A DNA stretch of 64,000 nt from DASZQL01 sp964391865 (lineage in GTDB: Bacteria; Planctomycetota; Phycisphaerae; Phycisphaerales; UBA1924). Below are positions 45,257 to 54,862 of the stretch, in pieces. Every line of letters starts with the position of its first letter. Within the stretch, counting starts at the first letter, position 1. Position numbers and translations under genes: made by a program. The stretch lies in assembly GCA_964391865.1 (NCBI GenBank), contig CAYMNQ010000001.1, forward strand, positions 868,001 to 932,000. Direction: 5' to 3'. The notes beneath the pieces were generated by a model. That model was not told the DNA's origin. It did no database searches and saw only the letters and a program-made list of their open reading frames with translations.

Positions 45257-47401
45257 TTATCTCGGCGTGTAGTTCTTCAATGTGTTCAGGATGAGCTCAA
45301 AGACCCTGCGGGCCGCGAGTTCGTTCGCCGCGGCCCGGTCCGCGCGACGATCGATCGCTTCCTGCAGCGCCGGCCAGACAACGACGGAATAGCCGGAATC
45401 CGGATCGGGCACCGCCCACCAGTTGCGATGCCATGTCACTCCTTCAGCGGTGGCGGCGAGGCGTGCGGTGTCGATCAGCCCCTTGTTGATGACCCTGAGA
45501 CGGACCTCGCGCGACGCTTGCCCCGATGTCATCGCCTCGCGTTGAAGCGATCCGATCTCGACCCATGTTTGCTCGGCACGCTGCATCGACTCCAGAAATG
45601 AGTCGCGTGCGCGCGAGAGTTCGGGCCATTCGGTCTTGCTCACCGGCAAGGACTTCGCGTGCGCCGCCATGGCGCGAACCATGCCGCCGACGTCAAGCGG
45701 CAGCACATCCGCATTCGCCTGTCGCGCCGTGACGATGTTGATCACGCGCGTGAGCATGACCGCCGGCTGGTAATCGTCCGTCACGACCATGCGGTACCAC
45801 TGCAGGTTGTCGTAGATGGAGTGGTAGCTGGTGCCGCGCGCGCCGCCGCTGCCGACGGACATCGACGGGACGCCGAGCCATGAATAGAAGGGCACATGGT
45901 CGCTCCCACCGCCGAGTTCGCCCACCTTCGGCTCCGTCGCGTCCTTGCCCGCGCGCGAGAGCCAGTCGTCGTACACCGTTTTGGTCGGGTCGCCGCTCTG
46001 CGGCACCGAGCGTGCCGCATTAACAATGAGCCGGCGGAGCACGGGCGCGGCGGACGCGCCGAACTTCGGGCCCATCGTCGCCATGTCGAGATTCATGTAG
46101 CTGATCGCGTTCGCTTCGAGGTCCGCGCGGTGCGCCTCGACCCATTCCGTCGAGCCGATGATGCCGTGCTCCTCCGCGCCCCACGCAGCGAAGACGATCG
46201 AGCGATCGGGGCGCGCGCCCTGCTTCGCCAGCTCCGCGAAGCAGCGAGCGGCTTCCATGACGAGGATCGTGCCGCACGTCGGGTCCGCCGCGCCGAAGCC
46301 CCACGCGTCGTGGTGGCAGCCGATGATGATCTTCTCATCGGGGAACTTCGCACCGCGCAGAGTGCCGACGACGTTCGCCGTTCTCGTGATCTCGCGCTTC
46401 TGCTTGACCATCAATCGCACGCGCGGGCCGTCGCTTGCGCCGCCTGTATCGCCGGTCAATCGGTACGTGAACGGCAGCCCGCCCTGCCAACCTTCCGGCA
46501 CCGGAGCGCCTTTCATGCGCTGCAGGATTTCCTGGGCCGCGTCCCAGCCGACCGGCTGCACGGGGATTTTCGGGAACGCGAGCGATTCGGGATTGAGGCG
46601 TTCCGCTTGCTCCGTCGCGGGATATCCCGGCGTGAGCGGGTCGCCGGTGCGTTTGTCGTCGAGCGTGAGCAGCGAGCCGCGCTGGATCTGCTGCGCCGTG
46701 GACCATCCGCCCTCGGGGTACATGAGCCCCTTCGCGTATCCGCTGTCACCGGGATCGGTGTAGATGACCAGTCCGATCGCGCCGGCTTCTTCCGCGAACT
46801 TCGCCTTGAAGCCGCGGTAGTTCCCGCCGTAGCGCGCGATGACGATCTTGCCGGCGCAGTCGATACCGAGCGACTTGAGCTTCTCGAAATCCTCCTTCGT
46901 GCCGAAGTTCGCGTAGACGACCGGCGCGGTGATATCCCCCGAGCCGGAATACGCGTTCCAGCCCATGTGCAGCAGGCGCGAGCTCTGCGAGAAGGGATCG
47001 CCCGCGAGCGCCGGCTCGATGGTGGTCAGCGGCTTGGCGATCGGCGCGACGAGTTCGAGCCGCGCTTCCTCGGGCCAGCTGAGATACGGCCAGATCCACT
47101 GCACCTCGACCTCAAGCCCCATCTCGCGGAAGCCGCCGGCGATCGTGTCGATGACTTTGTAGTCACCCTCGGTGCCGGAGATGTGCGGTTCGGACGCGAG
47201 CGCGTCGTGCCACGCGCGGAGTTTCTCGGGTGATGCGGCCGCGTTGAGCTTTGTTTCCCACGCGAGCTGCGCGTCGATCCGCGCCGGCGCAAAGCAGGCG
47301 GCGATGGAGTCGCGGATCGGGTCCGGCGCAGTCGGCTGCGCCGTCGCGAGCGCGGCGAGAGTGATCGCACAGAACACACCGATCGTTCGCGTGAGATTCA
47401 T
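45257..47401 (-). CDS. Secreted M28-family metallopeptidase (glutamate carboxypeptidase II-like)
   Basis: The 714-aa product starts at ATG 47401 with a signal peptide (IGVFCAITLAALATAQ); a far longer frame reaching 48367 is antisense to the next gene and rejected. It has the PSMA/transferrin-receptor-like layout. A protease-associated lid lies at about 130-280 (CAGKIVIARYGGNYRGFKAKFAEEAG). The zinc peptidase domain has ligands in IIGCHHDAWGFGAADPTCG (His, Asp), WGAEEHGIIGSTEW (catalytic and ligand Glu), NLDMATMG (Asp) and TSYHSIYDNLQWY (His). A helical dimerisation domain ends the protein. It removes C- or N-terminal residues from peptides outside the cell. The next gene (tag) is divergent. 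Confidence 0.92.
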   Translation of the reverse strand: MNLTRTIGVFCAITLAALATAQPTAPDPIRDSIAACFAPARIDAQLAWETKLNAAASPEKLRAWHDALASEPHISGTEGDYKVIDTIAGGFREMGLEVEVQWIWPYLSWPEEARLELVAPIAKPLTTIEPALAGDPFSQSSRLLHMGWNAYSGSGDITAPVVYANFGTKEDFEKLKSLGIDCAGKIVIARYGGNYRGFKAKFAEEAGAIGLVIYTDPGDSGYAKGLMYPEGGWSTAQQIQRGSLLTLDDKRTGDPLTPGYPATEQAERLNPESLAFPKIPVQPVGWDAAQEILQRMKGAPVPEGWQGGLPFTYRLTGDTGGASDGPRVRLMVKQKREITRTANVVGTLRGAKFPDEKIIIGCHHDAWGFGAADPTCGTILVMEAARCFAELAKQGARPDRSIVFAAWGAEEHGIIGSTEWVEAHRADLEANAISYMNLDMATMGPKFGASAAPVLRRLIVNAARSVPQSGDPTKTVYDDWLSRAGKDATEPKVGELGGGSDHVPFYSWLGVPSMSVGSGGARGTSYHSIYDNLQWYRMVVTDDYQPAVMLTRVINIVTARQANADVLPLDVGGMVRAMAAHAKSLPVSKTEWPELSRARDSFLESMQRAEQTWVEIGSLQREAMTSGQASREVRLRVINKGLIDTARLAATAEGVTWHRNWWAVPDPDSGYSVVVWPALQEAIDRRADRAAANELAARRVFELILNTLKNYTPR

Positions 47402-47518
47402 GCTGGGAGTGTAGCGGTGGGTGCGATCCGCGCGGCGAGCGTCCCTCGGCTTGCGCCGAGGGCTCCATCGGACCGCGAGGATGCGCGCGGCGTGCGGGTT
47501 CGCTACGCTTTCGCCGCC

Positions 47519-48088
47519 ATGCCGCGATGTCCATGGGCGAAGAACGAACTGGCCGAGCGCTACCACGACGAGGAGTGGGGCGTGCCGGTGCGCGATGACC
47601 GCACGCTGTTCGAGTTCCTGATTCTGGAGGGCGCTCAGGCCGGGCTGTCGTGGGACACGATCCTGAAGAAGCGCGAGCACTACCGCGCCGTGTTCGATCA
47701 GTTTGACGCCGAGCGGGTGGCGCGGTTCGACAAGCGGAAGATCGAGAAACTGCTCGCCGATCCGGGGATCGTGCGGAACCGGCTGAAGGTCGAGGGCGCG
47801 GTGAAGAACGCGCGGGCGTTTCTTGCGGTGCGCGATCGTGAGGGGGCGTTCGCGCCCTTCCTCTGGTCGTTCGTCGGCGGATCGCCGATCGTAAACCGCT
47901 GGTCTTCGATCAAACAAGTCCCCGCGCAGACCGCCGAGTCGGACGCGATGAGCAAGGCGCTGAAGAAGCTCGGCTTCACGTTCGTGGGTTCGACGATCTG
48001 CTACGCGATGATGCAGGCGGTGGGCATGGTGAACGACCATCTGATCGACTGCCCATGGCACGCGGCGGCGCTGCGCTCGAAGCCGTGA
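47519..48088 (+). CDS. tag: DNA-3-methyladenine glycosylase I
   Basis: Tag excises 3-methyladenine from alkylated DNA as the first step of base excision repair. The 189-aa product starts MPRCPWAKNELAERYHDEEWG, the typical family N-terminus, with zinc ligands Cys4 and a following His. The second zinc pair is in NDHLIDCPWH (His, Cys). The helix-hairpin-helix part with SWDTILKKREHYR and the catalytic-region sequence EGAQAGLSW are present. Length equals the E. coli enzyme. Upstream in-frame residues before 47519 are Arg-rich and unsupported. A 118-bp gap leads to the small basic protein gene. Confidence 0.93.
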   Translation: MPRCPWAKNELAERYHDEEWGVPVRDDRTLFEFLILEGAQAGLSWDTILKKREHYRAVFDQFDAERVARFDKRKIEKLLADPGIVRNRLKVEGAVKNARAFLAVRDREGAFAPFLWSFVGGSPIVNRWSSIKQVPAQTAESDAMSKALKKLGFTFVGSTICYAMMQAVGMVNDHLIDCPWHAAALRSKP

Positions 48089-48206
48089 GGCGAACGATTC
48101 GTTCGATTTTTCTCTTGCCACATGCGCGCACCGGGAGTACGTTGCGATCGGCGGCGGACGATCGCGCGATCGTGCCGCGGACCGGCGATCAACATGGGGC
48201 TCCGCC

Positions 48207-48425
48207 ATGGCGAAGAAGACAAAGAAAGCGTCGACGAAGAAGAAGAAAGTCACACGCAAGAAAGCCGCCAAGAAGACGGCGAAGAAGGCCCGCCGCACCG
48301 TGCTGTACAGCAGCAAGGGCAAGAAGCTATACGCCAAGCGCGACGCGGGCGGGAAGTTCAAGGACATCCAGTCCTACGCCCGCGCGCACGCGGCGGACAT
48401 CAAGAAGAAGTCCAAGGACGAGTGA
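48207..48425 (+). CDS. Small Lys/Ala-rich histone H1-like protein
   Basis: The 72-aa protein is strongly basic: the first 30 residues are almost only Lys, Ala, Thr and Arg (KKTKKASTKKKKVTRKKAAK). A short structured end follows (KLYAKRDAGGKFKDIQSYARAHA). The N-terminal part resembles histone H1/Hc1-like tails that bind DNA without sequence preference. The C-terminal motif YAxRDxxGxFKDIQ is remembered from conserved small proteins of this lineage. The ATG at 48207 has GGGGCT upstream. It probably acts in nucleoid packing; evidence is composition only. Confidence 0.75.
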   Translation: MAKKTKKASTKKKKVTRKKAAKKTAKKARRTVLYSSKGKKLYAKRDAGGKFKDIQSYARAHAADIKKKSKDE

Positions 48426-48727
48426 GCAAACTCGTCGCCGCCCTTCCGAACGATCCGTCGGGGCGAGCTTGACCCTCGGAGCCTCTCATTCAAGCCGCCG
48501 CAGCCCGGGGGCTCGGGCAGGGGCTTTTCGTCGGGCGTGGCGTGGATCGCGCCGTTCCGCCGCGTCATTTTCGGACGCGGCACGGCTGCCAGGGTGTCCT
48601 GCGACGTGACCCGGGCTCGTTCGTCGGCATGAATCCTCGCCGTCTCGCTGCAATTCCCGCTCTTGTTGAGCCGCGCGCGGGCCGATTGTTGCGTTGACTT
48701 TGTTGAGCCGCTCTAGAAAGGCACTGC
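48426..48727. other. 302-bp gap before the globin gene
   Basis: No supported gene; the short minus-strand frame at 48374-48583 overlaps the basic-protein gene and has no start signal. A possible promoter core near 48685-48720 (GTTGACTTTG...CTCTAGAAAGG) leads into AGAAAGG, the ribosome site of the globin gene. Confidence 0.4.
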
Positions 48728-49159
48728 ATGGACGCCGCACAGGTGGAACGGATCCGGATCAGCTTCGACGCTGTCTCGCCGCGCGCTCATGCATTGGTTG
48801 AACTGTTCTACGACAAGCTCTTCGCGAACTACCCGCAGGTGCGGGCGATGTTCCCGCCCGACATGTCGAAGCAGAGAGAGCACCTCCTTTCGGCGGTTGC
48901 GCTGGTGGTAAAGAACGCGGACAAGTTCGAAACACTTCGCCCCGCGTTGATGGACATGGGCGCGCGGCACGCGGGCTACGGTGTGAAGGAGTCGTACTAC
49001 CCGATCGTGCGCGACACGATGCTGGGCGCCTTGGCGGAGATCGCCGGCCCGGTGTGGAACGCGCAGCTACAGCAGGACTGGGCGGCGGCGCTGAACGCGG
49101 TGGCGTCGGCGATGATCGAGGGTGCACGGCGGACTGTGCCGCAGACGCAGGTGGCGTAG
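48728..49159 (+). CDS. Bacterial haemoglobin (single-domain globin)
   Basis: This 143-aa globin without a reductase domain has family residues in place. Tyr28 in ELFYDKLFANYP (B10), Gln49 in MSKQREHLLSAV (E7 position) and the proximal His81 in MGARHAGYGVKESYYPIV match flavohaemoglobin-like globins. Such proteins bind O2 and detoxify nitric oxide when reduced by a partner, or act as sensors. Start: ATG 48728 after AGAAAGGCACTGC. The lack of FAD/NAD domains means an external reductase is needed. No NO-response genes are adjacent. Confidence 0.9.
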   Translation: MDAAQVERIRISFDAVSPRAHALVELFYDKLFANYPQVRAMFPPDMSKQREHLLSAVALVVKNADKFETLRPALMDMGARHAGYGVKESYYPIVRDTMLGALAEIAGPVWNAQLQQDWAAALNAVASAMIEGARRTVPQTQVA

Positions 49160-49258
49160 ATCGAGGGGTTTTCTGGCTTCTGATCGCGCCCTGTTCGGGA
49201 CAGTCGGACCGCGGTATTCGCTACACTCGGGCGTCAACGGCGTTCGCCTGGGAGGTTG

Positions 49259-50470
49259 ATGAGCGTGGTCCGCATCACGGCGTTTGAAGATGATTTGGCG
49301 CGCGGGTTCCAGGAGCTGCGCGCTTCCATTCGCGAGATGATGACGGCGGCGGGGCTCTCTCCGACGGACTCCGGCGGCGTTTCGCGTTCCGCGCGGATCA
49401 ACCGCAATCTCACCTGGAAAGTGATGAAGGTGCTCACGGAGCCGGACCTGTACACGGCGATGCAGCACCTCCCCGGGTCGGAGGGCATGATGATTCTGGC
49501 GACCGCGATGCGGAACGCCGGCGCGGGCGAGGAGCTTGTCGGCAACTTTGAGCGTGCGCTCGAGAGCTTCGAGTCGACCATCGGGCTGCACGCGGGCGAC
49601 CGTTCGACGCTCGAACTGATCCTCGACAGCATGGCCGGCGCGGGGACGCCCGACCGCATGGAGCAGAGCCGCAAGCTCGCGTTCCGCGGGAACAGCGGCG
49701 TGTGGGGCGTGCAGGCGCGCGTGCGATCGACCACCGTGTTCGTGGCGCCGTGCGCGAGCGACCCGAACCTTATTGACATGGCGATGGTCGGCGGCGTGGT
49801 GGATTTCCGGCGCCTGCGCCCCGGGATCCGCTGGCCCATTCTGCGGCCGCGCATGTATCTCGATGACGGCACTCCCATCGCGCTCGGGCCGAACGAGGAA
49901 GCGATCGACCCGCGCTTCGCGACCAGCGCGGGGCCGAAGCTGATCGGCGATTTCTGCACGAACCACATGCCGCCGATCGAAGCGGTGAAGGGCAAGCGCG
50001 GCTGGGTGTATGAGCTGGGCGAAGGGCCGGTCGGTAACACCGGCGCGTTCACCTGTTTCTTCGGCGTGATCCAGCGCCTCGGCGCGCCGCGCTACCGCAC
50101 CGAGAGTGACTCGTTCGCCGACCTCTTCTCGCAGGTCACGATGCCCGCGGAGTTCATGCAGTTCGACCTGATCGTGCACCGCGATCTCCAGTTCATGATG
50201 TCGCCCAGGGTGCTGGTGATCGGGCACAGCGACATGCACGAGCCGGGTCTGAGCCATCAATCGATCCCGTTCGACGATCGCCCGTTGGAACTGGTCGGTC
50301 GGCCGCCGGTGATGTCGTCGCCGCTGATCCCGCGCTACGGCGAGCTGGTGTCGCGCGTGTTCGAGCGCGCCTTGTGGGACGCGCGCGACTTCCGCGCCCT
50401 GCGACTCGTCGTGAAGTACCCGCCAATGCATTCGTCGGTGGTGATGCGGTGCGAGTTGCCGGAGAGGTAG
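49259..50470 (+). CDS. Conserved-looking soluble protein of unknown function
   Basis: The protein has 403 aa from ATG 49259; GTG 49265 is an equally good start, given GGGAGG at 49250-49255. It has no signal peptide or membrane helix. The N-terminal 100 residues are helical (FEDDLARGFQELRASIREMM; NRNLTWKVMKVLTEPDLYTAM), which could hold a helix-turn-helix. The remainder is mixed alpha/beta with FRGNSGVWGVQARV, GNTGAFTCFFGVIQRLG and MHSSVVMRCELPER. No catalytic motif was recognised. It follows the globin gene by about 100 bp on the same strand. Confidence 0.7.
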   Translation: MSVVRITAFEDDLARGFQELRASIREMMTAAGLSPTDSGGVSRSARINRNLTWKVMKVLTEPDLYTAMQHLPGSEGMMILATAMRNAGAGEELVGNFERALESFESTIGLHAGDRSTLELILDSMAGAGTPDRMEQSRKLAFRGNSGVWGVQARVRSTTVFVAPCASDPNLIDMAMVGGVVDFRRLRPGIRWPILRPRMYLDDGTPIALGPNEEAIDPRFATSAGPKLIGDFCTNHMPPIEAVKGKRGWVYELGEGPVGNTGAFTCFFGVIQRLGAPRYRTESDSFADLFSQVTMPAEFMQFDLIVHRDLQFMMSPRVLVIGHSDMHEPGLSHQSIPFDDRPLELVGRPPVMSSPLIPRYGELVSRVFERALWDARDFRALRLVVKYPPMHSSVVMRCELPER

Positions 50471-50640
50471 GGCTTGAGGCTTGGGGCTTGGGGCCGGAAG
50501 GGTGTCGGCGCGCGCGATGCGCGGTGCGCGGTGCGCTTGAGAGCGTCTTGCAGCTTGCGCTGGAGTTTGCTTGATTCGCGCTCCGTTGGTTGGCTGATCG
50601 CTGGTCGCAGAACGCTGAGAGCTTGATGCTTGAAGATCGA
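50471..50640. repeat. Mosaic of four short-word repeat families
   Basis: Four word families lie in order: GGCTTGAGGCTTGGGGCTTG; then GCGCGATGCGCGGTGCGCGG with a further TGCGC; then TTGGTTGGCTGATCGCTGGT; then GAGAGCTTGATGCTTGAAG. Each is two to four near-copies of a 6-8 bp word, and together they fill most of the gap between two genes. Confidence 0.65.
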
Positions 50641-50689
50641 AGCCGGGCTTGGTGTTCGCTACGCTTGTGGCTCCACTGGAGATTCCGCC

Positions 50690-50959
50690 ATGACTGACCC
50701 CGCCGCCGGCGCTGCGAGTGCTGGACCTGATGATGCCGAGGAACAATTGAAGCGGGCGCTGACGGCGTTCAAGAAGCGGTTCAAGCTGACGAAGCTGGAT
50801 CATGAATCGAAGCTGGGCGGGATGCGCCCGATGACGGGGAAGCCGCCGCCGCTGACGGGGATCGTGCCGCCGCGGGAGTTCCCGATGAGCGTGTGGCTGG
50901 AGCTGGCGAAGCAAGGGAAAATCAAGGACTCCGGCGGCGGGTTCTTTCGGCTGCCGTGA
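50690..50959 (+). CDS. Small protein of unknown function
   Basis: The 89-aa product starts at ATG 50690 after GGAGATTCCGCC. It has an acidic Ala-rich N-terminus, a basic helix (LKRALTAFKKRFKLTKLDHE) and a Pro/Gly-rich end (GGMRPMTGKPPPLTGIVPPR; then FPMSVWLELAKQGKIKDSG). The last 50 residues look like a conserved compact domain and recall small uncharacterised planctomycete proteins. It contains no Cys and no membrane segment. Its own promoter must lie within the repeat-filled gap upstream. Confidence 0.7.
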   Translation: MTDPAAGAASAGPDDAEEQLKRALTAFKKRFKLTKLDHESKLGGMRPMTGKPPPLTGIVPPREFPMSVWLELAKQGKIKDSGGGFFRLP

Positions 50960-50965
50960 GTGGGA

Positions 50966-50999
50966 GGGCTTGGGGCTTGGGGTTTGGGGCTTGGGGTCG
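50966..50999. repeat. CTTGGGG word array
   Basis: GGGCTTGGGGCTTGGGGTTT is followed by GGGGCTTGGGGTCGG: four words of the same family as at 43872, 50471 and 53379. It begins six bases after the stop of the small protein gene. Confidence 0.75.
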
Positions 51000-51260
51000 G
51001 ATTGTTGTGCTGCGTGTGTTGTGTCGGATTGGTCTGCGTGAACTGACTGAGAAAACCCGCCGGCGGGCGAATCGAACTTGGGCCGGGCTTTCGCCCGGCG
51101 TCGACACTGGTGATCGGCAGCGAGCGGAAGGGTGTGACCCTGAACCGGTTCGCCGGGCGATCGAGCACATGCTCTGACTCGCGCGGGGTCGTCTGCAGCC
51201 GAGCCGCGGGAGTGGCGGGACCCGATGTGCGGTCCCTCCGTAGAACGGGGCTAGCGTCAC

Positions 51261-51287
51261 CGGCGCGCGCACAAACGAGGACTTGCG
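51261..51287. repeat. 27-bp direct repeat, first copy
   Basis: It starts CGGCGCGCGCACAAACG and ends GGACTTGCG. The second copy at 51397-51423 differs at one base (A to G at position 18). The distance is 136 bp. The inverted core TTGTGCGCGCG occurs once more near 51489. Confidence 0.75.
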
Positions 51288-51396
51288 GGTCGGCGGGGCG
51301 GTGGTGGGACAGGCGCGGATGGGCGATTCTGCGGGGGATCTCGGGAATCTGCGTCGGGCTTTGAGAATCTTTCGGGATGGGGGCAGGACATGTCAG

Positions 51397-51423
51397 CGGC
51401 GCGCGCACAAACGGGGACTTGCG
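51397..51423. repeat. 27-bp direct repeat, second copy
   Basis: It matches 51261-51287 at 26 of 27 bases. It lies about 130 bp before the next gene, so it may be a pair of regulator sites or a remnant of a mobile repeat. Confidence 0.75.
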
Positions 51424-51550
51424 CGCGAGGCGGGCCTGACGGCTTGGTCGAGCGCAGGTTGGAGGATGCCGCCCATTCGGCGGTAGGCTTGTGCGCGCGT
51501 GCGTTGAGGGACGTCTCAGCGCCGTGCGAAACTCGGGAGGGATCGACGCG

Positions 51551-52093
51551 ATGAAGTTGCTTTCGCTGCTCGGCTTGTTCGTGCTTCTGATCGGCGGCTT
51601 GTACGTTTTGACTCGCGTGCTTGAGCAACGGAAGAAAGGCGCGGGCTCGGCCGCGGACGATGTGCCGCGGGCGGCGGAGTTTCCCTATGAAGAAAGCGGG
51701 CCGCTGTTGAGCGAAGGGGAGCGCGCGTTCCTGCCGGTGCTGGAAGCGGCAGCACGAGAGGTCAGCGGCGGTGAGGCGCGGATCGCGGTGCAGGTGCCGG
51801 TGTCGAAGCTCATCAAGGTGCGCGGGGGCGTGCCTGCATCGGAGAGGGCGAAATGGCACAACCAGATCGATCGTAAGACGATCGATTTCGTGCTGCTGGA
51901 CCGGGAGTGGCGGGCGCGGATCGCCGTGGAGCTGGACGACAGGTCGCACGACGCTGCGAAACGGGTGACGCGCGATGAGTTTGTCGAGGCCGCGTTCCGC
52001 GCGGCGGGGGTGCGGCTCGTGCGGGTGCGGTGCGCGGCGGGGTATGAGCGGGAGGCGGTGGCGAGGATGTTGAAGGGCGAGGCGGTGAGTTGA
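51551..52093 (+). CDS. Membrane-anchored DUF2726 protein (nuclease-like fold)
   Basis: The 180-aa product starts at ATG 51551, ten bases after CGGGAGG. An N-terminal transmembrane helix (LLSLLGLFVLLIGGLYVLT) precedes a cytoplasmic domain of the DUF2726 type. There the pattern IDFVLLDREWRARIAVELDDRSH (D...ELDD...H) and the closing GVRLVRVRC resemble the PD-(D/E)XK/Vsr-like nuclease core. DUF2726 domains occur fused to helicases or nucleases and as small membrane proteins; the activity of this type is unproven. It is flanked by repeat-rich gaps on both sides. Confidence 0.75.
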   Translation: MKLLSLLGLFVLLIGGLYVLTRVLEQRKKGAGSAADDVPRAAEFPYEESGPLLSEGERAFLPVLEAAAREVSGGEARIAVQVPVSKLIKVRGGVPASERAKWHNQIDRKTIDFVLLDREWRARIAVELDDRSHDAAKRVTRDEFVEAAFRAAGVRLVRVRCAAGYEREAVARMLKGEAVS

Positions 52094-52279
52094 TAGGGAT
52101 GTGGTGATGGAGACGTGCCCTCAACCATCGCTTTGGATGGTCGGTGCTTCGCTACGGGGCGGAAGACACCGACCGCTCAGAGCCGCGGTCGGTGGCACGG
52201 CACGGGGAATGCAATTGATCGGTGCCACCTGCCACGCCACGTAGTTCACGGCGTTGGGTGCCACCTGCCCACTCGCCAC
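52094..52279. repeat. Repeat-bearing gap with GGTGCCACCTGCC words
   Basis: GGTGCCACCTGCCAC (52221-52235) and GGTGCCACCTGCCCAC (52257-52272) form a direct pair, and GGTGGCAC (52191-52198) is their partial inverse. GCCACGCCAC and CTCGCCACTC extend the word pattern. It lies between convergent genes. Confidence 0.6.
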
Positions 52280-52810
52280 TCACAACGGGGGAAGCCCAAA
52301 TCGGTTCATTGGTTGATTGGTCGGGGCATATAGATGCGTTCTAAGCAGATCCACGACTAGGTCCACAGCCGGGTGGAAGTCATTGTGGTCGAAATCGTGT
52401 GATCCATCGGATGTCAGATGCGCCGTGGCCTTACTGCCAGCATTGAAAAAATTCGCTAGTAGCTGAAGCTGTTGAGCATTCAGGATTGTGCGGCTGAGGT
52501 CGACGAACTGCCCACCAAGGTCAACGACCTTGACTTCGTCCACGACGAATCGACCATCGCCGAAGTATGAGCGACTTTCGATGAGCGTGGGTGGCCGCCG
52601 TGTCAAGTCAATCGCCAAGCCCAAGAACTGCATGAACATCCTGCCTGCAATCTGACCGGCCTCGTAGGCACAGGCGTGTAAATCAGGTGTCAAGCGAGGC
52701 GCAGGAGGTTGGTGATAGACACGAGCAGTCAACATGCTCAGCCTGTAAGGAAGATGAGCACGAAAGAAAGTCGCGACCTCATCCGAAGTCAACGGCGCAG
52801 TTCGCGGCAT
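52280..52810 (-). CDS. Protein of unknown function in a lower-GC patch
   Basis: The 176-aa protein begins MPRTAPLTSDEVATFFRAHL (ATG 52810). It has no signal peptide and no membrane helix. The second half contains ESRSYFGDGRFVVDEVKVVD and HDFDHNDFHPAVDLVVDLL. No family was recognised. Its A/T content is visibly higher than that of neighbouring genes, and it is flanked by repeats, so recent arrival is likely. It lies 46 bp upstream of the acyl-CoA mutase stop, on the opposite side of the mutase 3' end. Confidence 0.6.
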   Translation of the reverse strand: MPRTAPLTSDEVATFFRAHLPYRLSMLTARVYHQPPAPRLTPDLHACAYEAGQIAGRMFMQFLGLAIDLTRRPPTLIESRSYFGDGRFVVDEVKVVDLGGQFVDLSRTILNAQQLQLLANFFNAGSKATAHLTSDGSHDFDHNDFHPAVDLVVDLLRTHLYAPTNQPMNRFGLPPL

Positions 52811-52856
52811 TTATCGGATTCCTCGGCGTAAATTGCGATCGTGGATGGCCGTCACC

Positions 52857-54719
<1,863 letters not shown>

Positions 54720-54862
54720 GTGGGGTCCCGCGATTGAATGGCTGGGGAATCGTGGTCATTGTAGGACATTCGCGTCGGTGAATTGAAGAGTCAGTGCCCG
54801 TGCATTGCGCGAGTGCCGCGTGTAGCGCGATCGTTATTCTTGGCTTTTGGAAGGGGTCCCTC

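Larger units (their letters stand above)
50960..51550. other. 591-bp repeat-bearing gap
   Basis: No gene is supported. It opens with a CTTGGGG word array (50966-50999). It also holds two copies of a 27-bp direct repeat (51261-51287 and 51397-51423), and an inverted core TTGTGCGCGCG at about 51489. It ends with the leader of the DUF2726 gene (CGGGAGG at 51534-51540). Confidence 0.5.

Noticed and set aside
47417..47518. N-terminal extension of Tag
   Set aside because: The extra 34 residues are Arg/Ala-rich leader sequence, and the family always starts at M-x-R-C-x-W.
45257..48367. 1036-aa reading of the M28 peptidase frame
   Set aside because: The upstream part lies antisense to tag and the basic-protein gene. 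A signal peptide begins at 47401.
48374..48583. 69-aa minus-strand gene between the basic protein and the globin
   Set aside because: It overlaps the basic-protein gene and shows no start signal or recognisable domain.
50966..50999. Telomere-like or CRISPR interpretation of CTTGGGG arrays
   Set aside because: Only two to four words occur per site, sites are internal to the chromosome and some are inside genes. There are no unique spacers and no cas genes.
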